From Clostridium acidisoli DSM 12555 (GTDB taxonomy: Bacteria; Bacillota; Clostridia; Clostridiales; Clostridiaceae): DNA of 64,000 bases. Of this stretch, positions 17,559 to 25,915 are shown one piece after another (position 1 is the first letter of the stretch; the number at the start of each line of letters is the position of its first letter). The position numbers and the translations under genes are program-made. The DNA is taken from assembly GCF_900176305.1 (NCBI RefSeq), contig NZ_FWXH01000002.1:620001-684000 (forward strand), given 5' to 3'. The notes below the pieces were generated by a model, which did no database searches, was not told the origin of the DNA, and saw nothing but the letters and a program-made list of their open reading frames with translations.

Positions 17559-18013
17559 TAGTTCTTATGAACGGTCTCACGACTTTTTTTATTTAGTTGA
17601 ATAATGAAAAATAGTAAAATTGTTAACTCTATTTTTATGTGTTCCCGGACACCCTATCAAGAACTACTGATACGTTAACTCCATAAGAAATTGATTTTTT
17701 CTTCCCCTTTTGGTCACTTTGTGAAAACTGAAAAAACCTCTCAAAGTGCCTAAAATCAAGGATTCTTAGATATCTTTCCGATGTAGTCGAACCACTGTCT
17801 CCACGTGGCTAATAGGGCTTGGATTGATGTCGCAACCTATTTTGAGTGTATGAAAGCTTTATTTTTTATATATTTTTAATTTCTCCGTTCATGGGAATAA
17901 GTCGATAGTACTTTTTTAACTTTCTCGGTTTTCGGGAATATATCAACACCATTTACTACTTTTCCGGTGAAAGACATTCTTCTTAGTGTATTAATTTTAA
18001 AAATATCTTTCTA
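17559..18013. other. Island boundary region with gene fragments
   Basis: No complete gene. Minus-strand pieces seen: a tail near 17629-17672 similar to the one at 14461-14505; the RlmD-like C-terminal fragment at 17766-17840; and a 33-codon frame at 17876-17977 beginning MSFTGKVVNGVDIFPKTE, whose VDIFPKT resembles the VDxFPxT motif near the end of RlmD proteins. Two imperfect copies of a motif around CTCCGTTCATGGGAATA and CTCGGTTTTCGGGAATA lie at 17880-17940. Confidence 0.4.
17766..17840 (-). pseudogene. C-terminal fragment of an RlmD/RumA-like methyltransferase
   Basis: Encodes GCDINPSPISHVETVVRLHR and KDI before a TAA (17766-17768). SHVETVV is the typical final strand of 23S rRNA m5U1939 methyltransferases. 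It is not a copy of the intact rlmD at 39232, whose tail reads PHVEVVTLLTRSEGTK. The upstream frame closes within 20 codons. The 3' end of rumA is a known insertion site for some integrative elements, so this may be a relic of an attachment junction. Confidence 0.5.
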
Positions 18014-19798
18014 TCATTTATTTTTCAAAATGGTGAACATTTCATCTTTATGTCTATTTGCCTTTTCTTCTGTCCATTTACCATCACCGAGTCTTGTCAT
18101 TTTCTCCATTATTTTTAATTTCAGACTTTGATTGATGATACTTGGATATGAATTAATTTTTCCAGCAGGCGGCAAGTTAGAAAACTTAGAGTTCCCAGAA
18201 ACCGTTATTAATGCTAGATTACCGAATCCATTTAAGTCATCTTGCTCCCAACTTTCTCCTTCGACTGGATGTTGCGGATGGAAATGCTCGATGGAACTTC
18301 TAAACTGGAATTGCCAATCTTCTTGCATTGGTGATATTATTTCCTTCCCATCATATGAATAGCCATCTCGATAAATTAAATAATCAAGATATGAAAATAC
18401 AATTCGTTCAAATCCAAAACCATTCCTGTTTTGGTAATCGGAATCAACAACCTTCTTCTTACAATAGTTTTCTAACATAGCAATAATATCAGTTGCCTCG
18501 TTCTCTAACAAGTTAGATAAAATAACTGTAATCCAGTGCATAGTTTTTGGTGATGTATAAGTAATACGCAAACAAGATTGAAGAGTTCTTAGCTTCTTAT
18601 TATCATTACCTTCATCACCCAATGTACCAACGTATTTAGGTTTATCATTATTTTTCTTGTTATCACGATATTTTTCTAAACGTTGCAGTGACCATTTACC
18701 CGTTTCTTTGTAATCTCTAGCAAACTCACGTTTTAACACATACTTGTCAAATAGCACTCGACACTTCAATAGATGGAACAAGAAATCTTTTGCCTTTTCA
18801 GCTGTTGACCATGCCCAAGATAAATTATTAAGGAAGTGTTTATCATCAAGGCTTGCATCTTCTTCTCCAAGTTTTCTCATGACCGCATTGACTTGCAATA
18901 AGAAGTTTGGAAATGAAATAGTTGATTCAAAACGCTCATTCTCATCTTCAGATTGCGTGTTTGACACATTAATCATTTTATTTTCTTTCAAAATATCAAT
19001 TAAAAAATTCTTATCTATTGATTTATTTTCTGCAGAGATTTTACTTTTTATAGAATCAAAATTCTTAATTGATTGATTTAGACTACTCCAGTTCTCAGTA
19101 AAGATGTTTCTTCGCACATCCACATTAAAATTCATCTGAACATATGAATTCATATCAGAACATTTTTCCCAAATCAACGCTGCTACATCTTTGTCGTGAT
19201 CACTTTTAAGCACTTCTAACAACTTTGCTTTAGCGATTTCATGAAGTTCCAATTGTTCTCCACGGGTATTCATAATTTCAAAGTAATGGTTTAAATCAAT
19301 ATTCTGCGGGACTTGTACTCGAATAAGAAAAACCCGTTTCAACTTTTGAGCAAATCTGCTTTTGTCGATATTTTTATTCTTGAAGTAGTTATCAACGATT
19401 TGAAAACCATTCAAGATTTCGGGTGATGATAATTCTTCAATTAATTCTTGATTACTACTATCGCTGACATAAGAAAGTGTACGATTTGATTTTTCACGTG
19501 CCTCAAATCGCAACGCTTCTTTCGCAAATACAATTCCTAAGTACTTTTCAAGAAGATATAAAGTCGTTAATCGCTGCTGCCCATCAATCACTTCGTAAAC
19601 ATTGTTATCCGTTTGATTAACAATCAAATTCCCTAAAAAATAGTTTTTATTAAAACCGTCAATAGAGCTTTCAATATCTTCAATCAATTGTTCTATTTGT
19701 GTTTCACCCCATGCATAATTACGTTGATAAATCGGCACTAGATAATTGATATTGGCAAAAACATCTGATACCGGTATGATTTTTAATTCTTCAGTCAT
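18014..19798 (-). CDS. DUF262/DUF1524 protein, GmrSD-type nuclease
   Basis: 594 residues. The N-terminal DUF262 (ParB/Srx-like NTP-binding) domain has LVPIYQRNYAW and YEVIDGQQRLTTLYLLEKYL (about residues 20-85). The C-terminal DUF1524 HNH-like nuclease has SIEHFHPQHP and LNGFGNLALITVSGNSKFSN. This is the single-chain GmrSD layout, a type IV restriction family known to cut modified phage DNA using NTPs. It starts 3 bases after the stop of another DUF262 gene and ends the five-gene operon. Confidence 0.85.
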   Translation of the reverse strand: MTEELKIIPVSDVFANINYLVPIYQRNYAWGETQIEQLIEDIESSIDGFNKNYFLGNLIVNQTDNNVYEVIDGQQRLTTLYLLEKYLGIVFAKEALRFEAREKSNRTLSYVSDSSNQELIEELSSPEILNGFQIVDNYFKNKNIDKSRFAQKLKRVFLIRVQVPQNIDLNHYFEIMNTRGEQLELHEIAKAKLLEVLKSDHDKDVAALIWEKCSDMNSYVQMNFNVDVRRNIFTENWSSLNQSIKNFDSIKSKISAENKSIDKNFLIDILKENKMINVSNTQSEDENERFESTISFPNFLLQVNAVMRKLGEEDASLDDKHFLNNLSWAWSTAEKAKDFLFHLLKCRVLFDKYVLKREFARDYKETGKWSLQRLEKYRDNKKNNDKPKYVGTLGDEGNDNKKLRTLQSCLRITYTSPKTMHWITVILSNLLENEATDIIAMLENYCKKKVVDSDYQNRNGFGFERIVFSYLDYLIYRDGYSYDGKEIISPMQEDWQFQFRSSIEHFHPQHPVEGESWEQDDLNGFGNLALITVSGNSKFSNLPPAGKINSYPSIINQSLKLKIMEKMTRLGDGKWTEEKANRHKDEMFTILKNK

Positions 19799-19801
19799 CT
19801 T

Positions 19802-21103
19802 CTACCACCCATTCCATTCACAAAGCAATTTATATACTGCTTTGTATTTTTCTTTATTATTATCATAAATGTCTGGCTGTGTAAGCACAAGTAACTTCAA
19901 TCCTTCTGGATCAGTCATTTCGCTGATTGCAGAAAACATATCGATTCCATAGTTTGCTCGCTCATGCTGACCTTTTGCATATTTATTGATGGTCTGCGGA
20001 TACACCGCATTCATTGCCAATCGCAATGAATAACTCCATGAATAAAGTTGCTGCATCACTGATTTGGTTAAACTCTCAAGTCCAAACCTATCGGCAAAGA
20101 ATAATAACGAACATTCATACAGCTGCATAATGTAAACATCGCCAGAACGCTTGCTTGGAACTTGCTCATGGTCATGAAATCGGTTAATTTGTTTTTGTAT
20201 TTTTTCTAATAATTTTCCGTAATGAAGCGTGTAATTAAAGAATCGTTTCCCGGCTATCAAGGGTTGTGTCAATTGGAATTGATTCAAAAATTTTGAGGCA
20301 AGCAATTCATTACTACCATTAGCATTGAATTGTTCTACATACAGATTACTAGCTTTATGATAAATTGCATAATTGTAGATATTTGCTCCTTTAATTCCTT
20401 TGAAAGAATCAATTTTACTTGAAGAATAACCTAAACCTTCTTTTCCTTTATACCATTGAGTCAGTGGGTACAAATAGTTTCTAAATAAATCGTCTAAATC
20501 GTCTTGGTTCATGTTTTCCCATCTATTTATAATTTTAACTTTCTGGTTTTCATCTTCACTATTTATTTCTCGCAAATGGTATGATTTCAACAAATCATGT
20601 GGTGCTAACTCTTTTCCACGAGAATTTTGTGAATCGAAGAACTGAAATGCATCTTGCTCACTGTCTGTGACAATTTGAACCGTGGTGCATTTATTCAAAA
20701 GATAATCTTTATATTTTTTACATTCATCATCGGTTAATTCGTTAGCTCTTTTAGAAAGAACTCGAAAATTTGTGACAATAACATCATTCGATAGTTTGCT
20801 GTATTTTTCTTTCAACAGTCTTTGTTTGTCATCGCCTAAGCAATAAAGCAGAATTGATAATGTAGTAAGCCTTTGTTGCCCATCAACAATATTATATTTT
20901 CCAGAACGTTCTTTGTGTAAGATTATCGATCCAAGGCGATATTCGTTGATTCCATCCTTAAGCGCTTCATATGTATCAATAAATAAGGTATTGCTTGACT
21001 TCACACTCCAACTATATGGTCGTTGATATGATGGCAGTGCTAAATTTATATTAAGTAAGTCTTTTAATTTGGTTATTTTTAATTCATCTTGAATTAGTGC
21101 CAT
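19802..21103 (-). CDS. DUF262 protein without a recognisable HNH domain
   Basis: 433 residues. The DUF262 core is clear: LALPSYQRPYSW, YNIVDGQQRLTTLSILLYCL, and the FFDSQNSRGKELAPHDLLKS motif conserved in GmrS. The C-terminal 150 residues are helical and lack the H..P and GN motifs of DUF1524, so this is a GmrS-like subunit only. Paired with the full GmrSD-like protein 3 bases downstream, it could supply NTPase or recognition function. It lies 22 bases after the TerB-like gene. Confidence 0.8.
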   Translation of the reverse strand: MALIQDELKITKLKDLLNINLALPSYQRPYSWSVKSSNTLFIDTYEALKDGINEYRLGSIILHKERSGKYNIVDGQQRLTTLSILLYCLGDDKQRLLKEKYSKLSNDVIVTNFRVLSKRANELTDDECKKYKDYLLNKCTTVQIVTDSEQDAFQFFDSQNSRGKELAPHDLLKSYHLREINSEDENQKVKIINRWENMNQDDLDDLFRNYLYPLTQWYKGKEGLGYSSSKIDSFKGIKGANIYNYAIYHKASNLYVEQFNANGSNELLASKFLNQFQLTQPLIAGKRFFNYTLHYGKLLEKIQKQINRFHDHEQVPSKRSGDVYIMQLYECSLLFFADRFGLESLTKSVMQQLYSWSYSLRLAMNAVYPQTINKYAKGQHERANYGIDMFSAISEMTDPEGLKLLVLTQPDIYDNNKEKYKAVYKLLCEWNGW

Positions 21104-21125
21104 TGTTTATCTCCTCATGTTGCAT

Positions 21126-21518
21126 TTAAAAAATATAATTGTATATTCTTTCATACACCTTTTTTAAATCTTTTGCTAAATCTTGAATATTTGATATGCT
21201 ATCTTCTGAAATAGTAAAATAATTTTTTACCAAATTTATAATTTTAGTTTCTTCTACTGCAACAACATCGTCAGCCATAATTACAGCATATAATTCAAAC
21301 CAAACTATCTTTTGAATCTGCTCTGACTTCTCTGAAAAAAACTTAATTAATGTTTCAATATTTGTTGTATCTGGTATATCTGATATACTAAGTTCAATTT
21401 TATAGTTGTTTATAAGTTCCTTCTCATCTTCATCATAATTCCCATCTAGATTTGCTATCTTATATACCAATTCTAAAAAATTCTCTTTTTCTTCTTGATT
21501 AAATAAATTTAAAAACAT
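21126..21518 (-). CDS. TerB-like protein
   Basis: 130 residues, all-helical. It has the TerB-type acidic pattern: ELVYKIANLDGNYDEDEKEL (D..G...E.E) near residue 25 and VIMADDVVAVEETKIINLVK near residue 85, which suggests metal-binding helices. TerB domains occur in tellurite resistance, stress and phage-defence loci, often as adaptors at the membrane. It is third in the five-gene operon, 17 bases downstream of the 453-residue protein and 22 bases upstream of DUF262. Confidence 0.75.
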   Translation of the reverse strand: MFLNLFNQEEKENFLELVYKIANLDGNYDEDEKELINNYKIELSISDIPDTTNIETLIKFFSEKSEQIQKIVWFELYAVIMADDVVAVEETKIINLVKNYFTISEDSISNIQDLAKDLKKVYERIYNYIF

Positions 21519-21535
21519 CTTACATTCTCCTCCTA

Positions 21536-22897
21536 CTAATTAAAAAAATCATCTAAGTCTTTATTACTTTTCATAATTTTAGAATCATCAACTCCACATG
21601 CCTTTGCAAGTGCAATTGAATGTTCTGCTTGTATTGTGTATGAATTTTCACTTGAAAAAGTTTCTTGAATTTCATGATAAATCAACTGGTATTCTTGCTC
21701 AATCTGTATTGTAAATTCTCGAAGCAGTATTTCAAGAGAAACATCTAATTGTTGCATTCGATCATAAAATCGCTGTATTACTTCTCTTTCTTTCGGTGTA
21801 ACATGGTATAGTATCCTTTCTTCAAATTTTCTAAGTACTTCTAAAATAACTGGACCAAGTCTAAAGCGTAATTCCCGTAAAACTAGCATTATTAATCTTA
21901 CCCATGCCACATAATTTAAGTGGAGAATAAATGTCATCACATTTCCACCTTCAATCAATCCATGTACCGCAGCGTCTGTACCATCAATTAAACACAATGT
22001 ACCATTTCCTACAATAAGCATAATACGTAAATCAGCATGTTGTTTAGTTGGAGCACATTCCACCCAGTCTTTTTTTTCATAAAATCTTTGACGGATAACC
22101 CATATTGCTCTAATCATCAATTCTTCAATTAGAACAGGTATTGCCATAGCCGCACCGAATCTTAAGTCATATCCTTCTTGAAATACACGTGTCATTACTA
22201 CAGCAAGAGTTTGTTTGTCATTACCAACTTGCAGTTTACCAAAATCACATAACTGAAATAATTCCATAAAAGGAATAGAAACACCCGTTCCACGTCCAGT
22301 ACTGCCGGAACCCCTATTACCAGAACTTCCCGCCATATCTGACATAATGTGCCCCAGCCAGTTACAAAATCCAGAAAATAATTTTGCTACAAAATTACCA
22401 CCTTTAAGTGGTGATTCCACATCTGATGTATCAATTCGAATTAATTGACCATCGCTCAAAAAACTTGATGTGTTCATAAATTGGTCTAATATTGAAAAAA
22501 ATAATCCAATTGGATCCGGAGAATGAGATAAAGACTTAAAATGATGATTCTTTGCCGCCATATTGAACAACCCATCAACTTCGCTAGTGCTTTTCTGATC
22601 ATAATTAACACCATAATTTCTCTCAAAAAAACCAATTGCTGAAGCTATATTATTTTCATTTCCAGGTCTTGGCTTCCAACCTGTAAGCTTTGCTGCTTTT
22701 TTCACTAGTTCATCTGCTGCTGTGTCTGTAAGTTTCCCAAATTTGCTCATTCCTGGAGCACCAACAAATAAAATATCTATCAACCCTGCTGCTGCACCAC
22801 AAAAAGCAGCTATCATATAATCATACTTATCACATTTTGCATGTGCCCATTCTTCTTTTTTTACTTCGGCTGGTGTATATCCATTTTCATCTATCAT
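21536..22897 (-). CDS. Uncharacterised 453-residue protein of a putative defence operon
   Basis: Not recognised. A hydrophobic segment near residues 28-48 (AAFCGAAAGLIDILFVG) could insert in a membrane. A Gly/Ser linker (SSGNRGSGSTGRGTG, about residues 195-210) splits two halves. The second half has hydrophobic helices (IPVLIEELMIRAIWVI; LIEGGNVMTFILHLNYVAW) and a charged coiled-coil tail (ILREFTI..EQEYQLIY). It overlaps the upstream gene by 4 bases (ATGA), implying translational coupling. I infer a membrane-associated component acting with the coiled-coil and TerB-like partners; no catalytic motif is visible. Confidence 0.6.
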   Translation of the reverse strand: MIDENGYTPAEVKKEEWAHAKCDKYDYMIAAFCGAAAGLIDILFVGAPGMSKFGKLTDTAADELVKKAAKLTGWKPRPGNENNIASAIGFFERNYGVNYDQKSTSEVDGLFNMAAKNHHFKSLSHSPDPIGLFFSILDQFMNTSSFLSDGQLIRIDTSDVESPLKGGNFVAKLFSGFCNWLGHIMSDMAGSSGNRGSGSTGRGTGVSIPFMELFQLCDFGKLQVGNDKQTLAVVMTRVFQEGYDLRFGAAMAIPVLIEELMIRAIWVIRQRFYEKKDWVECAPTKQHADLRIMLIVGNGTLCLIDGTDAAVHGLIEGGNVMTFILHLNYVAWVRLIMLVLRELRFRLGPVILEVLRKFEERILYHVTPKEREVIQRFYDRMQQLDVSLEILLREFTIQIEQEYQLIYHEIQETFSSENSYTIQAEHSIALAKACGVDDSKIMKSNKDLDDFFN

Positions 22898-23739
22898 GAA
22901 ACAGTCTCTCCGAGCTTTTTAGATAACGCTTCAGCAGAATTCATCATCTTCCTAAGATTATTTTTGTTATCTTCTGTAAACAGTTTATAATCATTTAAAC
23001 CTGACTGTAACATTGCAGTAATTAACTGAACGATTTCTCTATTTAAAGAGACAGTCGTTTTTCGAAGTAACACTACTTTAACATCTACTTCTTTTATACG
23101 TTCGGTTTCCCTTTTTACTGCTCTTGTGCTTGATTCAGCTTTTTCTGCAATTTTCTTATTCTTACTATTAGCAAGAATGCCTCCTCCTACTAACGCTACT
23201 CCTCCAATAGCCCATCCTACAGGACCTGCCAATGTAAGAAGTGTCTCTCCAGCAGCCATACCACCACCACCTGCAAGCAAAGCTCCTCCACCAAGCCATG
23301 CTAAAGCAGCATTTGTTGCAGCTGCACCTGATAATGTTGCGATGGCTGTTCCAGTGGAAGCTGTACCAAAAGTCATAGCTACAGCCATTGCGGCTGTTGG
23401 TCCAAATGCTGCTACTCCTGCACCTGCCATAACTCCTGCGCCTGCCACACCACCACTTACTTTGTCAGCCTTTTTACTTTCCAGTTCTAGCATTTTTAAA
23501 TCAGACTCAAATTTATTTCTTCTCACCACAATCTCACTAACAATCTTTTCATATTCCTTTGGTTTATTAGCAAGGTTTTGAATATAAGCTTCCACGCCTT
23601 TCAATGTTTTTACGGCCTCTAACCTCTTTTGATGTAAATCCGAAATATTCTTTATAGTTGTTTCATATGTATTTTGATATTCCTTATTTGCTCTGTCTAA
23701 CACAGCTAAAGCTTCCTTTTTGTAGCCTGCATTTAGCAT
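22894..23739 (-). CDS. Coiled-coil protein with Gly/Ala-rich hydrophobic core
   Basis: 281 residues in three parts: an N-terminal coiled coil (about 1-92, e.g. VLDRANKEYQNTYETTIKNI), a glycine/alanine-rich hydrophobic core (about 93-192, with GGVAGAGVMAGAGVAAFGP and WLGGGALLAGGGGMAAGE), and a C-terminal coiled coil (about 193-281). The core resembles membrane-inserting segments of pore-forming or apolipoprotein-L-like proteins. First gene of the five-gene operon; it may be an effector that acts on the membrane. No signal peptide. Function inferred only from shape and context. Confidence 0.6.
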   Translation of the reverse strand: MLNAGYKKEALAVLDRANKEYQNTYETTIKNISDLHQKRLEAVKTLKGVEAYIQNLANKPKEYEKIVSEIVVRRNKFESDLKMLELESKKADKVSGGVAGAGVMAGAGVAAFGPTAAMAVAMTFGTASTGTAIATLSGAAATNAALAWLGGGALLAGGGGMAAGETLLTLAGPVGWAIGGVALVGGGILANSKNKKIAEKAESSTRAVKRETERIKEVDVKVVLLRKTTVSLNREIVQLITAMLQSGLNDYKLFTEDNKNNLRKMMNSAEALSKKLGETVS

Positions 23740-23904
23740 GACTTATACCCCCTTTATTTTCTTCACTTTTATTTCCACTAAATTATAAGTTTTGTTAAAC
23801 TGTCATGTACATCTACTTGTAACATCAGTTATGAACCAATGATTTATGCCATATGAAATTTTTTCAAATAATATGATTAATAATATATAGACAATTTCCC
23901 TTTA

Positions 23905-24828
23905 TTAAAGCAGCTGAATATAATCCCCTTGGCTCTTTAGCCACATATTTATGCCATTACCATAAGATTCTGTACAAATAGTATACACACCGCTTTTCTC
24001 TCCAATAATCTATGCTGTTGGTAGTCTGTCGAGAACCGCTTCTATTGAAGGGCCCTTAAATTCAAACATTATTCTTCTTAGTTCCCCAGAGTACATAAAC
24101 TGCACTCTTTTTCTAAACTCTCCATCATTAAACTTGTCCTTATATGGAATATTAAAATTCTGTTTTGTTCCTATCAAATTTGCTATTCTATTTATTCGAA
24201 ATATGGTAGGAAAATCTTTACTATCATCTGCCATAAAGCCGATGAGATAGAAATAGAATTCTGAAAATATTATAGACACAGGTTTCACAGTTCGGCTTTT
24301 CGCTATTCCATCTTGCCGTGTATAAGCAAAAGTAATGATTTCTTGCTTGCATATAAATTGTGACAACTCCCATATAGGTGACAACAGTTTTTTATTATGT
24401 TTAACAGGTATGTATTGAAATAACTCATTTTTTACAATATCATTTACGGTTTTTCTATCATTCGGAACAACTTGGGACATTAATTTTTCAATAATCCCAT
24501 TCAGTTCTTCCTTTTGGAAAGCACGACTTTCTAAAAGAATTTTGCAAAGCGCGAGTACTTCTTCGTTAGTGAGCCATTCACGTTCAAAACGGACAAGATA
24601 ATATCCACCTTTTGATTTATCGTATTTTATGAAAACTTCTGTTTCTGAAAAATGTGTTTCAGAAAGATATGCTCTCAAGTCATCAATGTCACGCTGAATG
24701 GTTTTTTCTGAAACATTAAATTCAATTGCCATTTTATCTTTTATGAGTAATTCACCTTTATTTAATCTTTCATAGATACTCAGTAATCTAAATCCTTTAT
24801 TTCCACGATAATCTATACTTAAATACAA
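23905..24828 (-). pseudogene. WYL-domain transcriptional regulator with premature stop
   Basis: N-terminal HTH (RLLSIYERLNKGELLIKDKM; SEKTIQRDIDDLRAYL), a WYL domain (FAYTRQDGIAKSRTVKPVSI; FYFYLIGFM) and the start of the WCX domain (RRIMFEFKGPSIEAVLDRLP). A TAG at 24010-24012 ends the frame at 272 residues, but the same frame continues for 34 more codons (EKSGVYTICTESYGNGINMW) to a TAA at 23905-23907, restoring the expected C-terminus. WYL regulators of this kind repress defence islands. The truncated product may still bind DNA; loss of the WCX end could derepress the downstream operon. Confidence 0.8.
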
Positions 24829-24899
24829 CTCATCGCCTCCAGCTCCTTATATTATTATACATATGAAGATGGACACATAATGGGGTTCTAAAAAAATTC

Positions 24900-25187
24900 T
24901 TATTTTAATTTCAATTCACAATCTAATTCATCTGTATATATCTCAAGTATATTAAGAAGTTTATCCGTTTCAGGCTTTTTGATAAATACCAATAACAAGC
25001 TTAAAAAAATATTTCAAAACAACTTAGCTTTCTTATTTTCTACTTGCATTATAGTGTGTCTTGAAACACCAATTAAATTAGATAATTGTACTTGTGTTAA
25101 GCCTAACTTTGCTCTAAGCATTGCTAAATTATCTTCCATATTTGCTGTAACTTTTTCTCTCACTAACTCTAAATTATTGTTTTCCAA
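24900..25187 (-). pseudogene. XRE-family HTH regulator, frameshifted
   Basis: A TTG start (25185-25187) follows AGGTGAG. The first 57 codons encode a good Cro/CI-type HTH (AMLRAKLGLTQVQLSNLIGV, SRHTIMQVENKK) and then stop at 25014-25016. The remainder of the protein (KPETDKLLNILEIYTDELD) continues in another frame to 24900. The shorter product retains the full HTH, so partial function is possible. Confidence 0.65.
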
Positions 25188-25298
25188 AGCACACTCACCT
25201 ATTTTGTGAAAATTTTACCATATAAATATATCATAATTTTTTACATTTTACAATTTATATAGACAAGCTGTTAAAAATAACGACTTCAAAACGCAAAA

Positions 25299-25337
25299 AA
25301 TCACCAACCTGAGAACATTTTCTCCAAGTTGGTGATT
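25299..25337 (-). terminator. Terminator hairpin after the serine recombinase fragment
   Basis: AATCACCAAC / GTTGGTGATT arms with partly paired inner sequence. On the minus strand a run of T follows. It lies 12 bases past the stop of the recombinase remnant. Confidence 0.6.
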
Positions 25338-25348
25338 AAAATAATTCT

Positions 25349-25474
25349 TTACATCCCCACCTCAACTTCCACCCCAGACTTGAATTCTACCCTGGACTTC
25401 TCATAATACACCGTAACCTTACCAATTAATCTTCTCGATAGCTGCTCATCACAATCATCAATAACCAGCCGCAT
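25349..25474 (-). pseudogene. Large serine recombinase C-terminal tail
   Basis: 41 codons: DDCDEQLSRRLIGKVTVYYE then KSRVEFKSGVEVEVGM. This is the terminal beta-rich segment typical of Firmicutes large serine recombinases (IxKVTVY..VEFKSGVE). The rest of the gene has been replaced by an IS605-type remnant immediately upstream. Confidence 0.7.
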
Positions 25475-25480
25475 TTATGG

Positions 25481-25812
25481 TTACTTGCCACCCTTAAAAG
25501 GGTCGATGTACTCCTTATTACTTATTTGATCAGCGATTATATCTTCTTGTTGTTGATTTTTTATATACTCTTCTATTGCCTTCTTATTCCGTCCTACTGT
25601 ATCAACATAAAATCCTCGGCACCAAAATGCTTGCTTCCATACTTATATTTCAAATTTGCAAACTTCTCAAATATCATTAAGCTACTTTTCCCTTTAAGAA
25701 ATCCTACAAATCCTGATATACTCATCTTTGGTGGCATTGATACAAGCATATGTATGTGATTTTCACATGCGTTTGCTTCTATTATAACAAAATGAGGTTT
25801 TTTTCTGCTCAT
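25481..25812 (-). pseudogene. IS200/IS605 TnpA transposase, truncated and frameshifted
   Basis: The frame starting MSRKKPHFVIIEANACENHI has the HUH motif equivalent NHIHMLVSMPPKMSISGFVG. The conserved block FWCRGFYVDTVGRNKKAIEE, with the catalytic Tyr, lies in a shifted frame from about 25630 down to 25481, ending EYIDPFKGGK. The first 45 or so residues are missing. A hairpin of IS605-end type follows at 25832-25850. Non-functional. Confidence 0.8.
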
Positions 25813-25831
25813 CGCTTAAGCTTTTCTGAAC

Positions 25832-25850
25832 ACACCTGCATAGCAGGTGT
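25832..25850. repeat. Short hairpin, likely IS200/IS605 end
   Basis: ACACCTGC / GCAGGTGT arms with a 3-base loop just upstream of the TnpA remnant. IS200/IS605 elements use such subterminal hairpins as TnpA recognition sites. Confidence 0.45.
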
Positions 25851-25915
25851 TTTTATATAGACAACAAAAATCCACCGACTCTCGCATCGATGGATTAACT
25901 TTCTAAATTTATAGA

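Noticed and set aside
23126-23581. 151-codon plus-strand frame rich in Ala and Pro
   Set aside because: Antisense shadow of the Gly/Ala-rich part of the 281-residue protein; no ribosome site.
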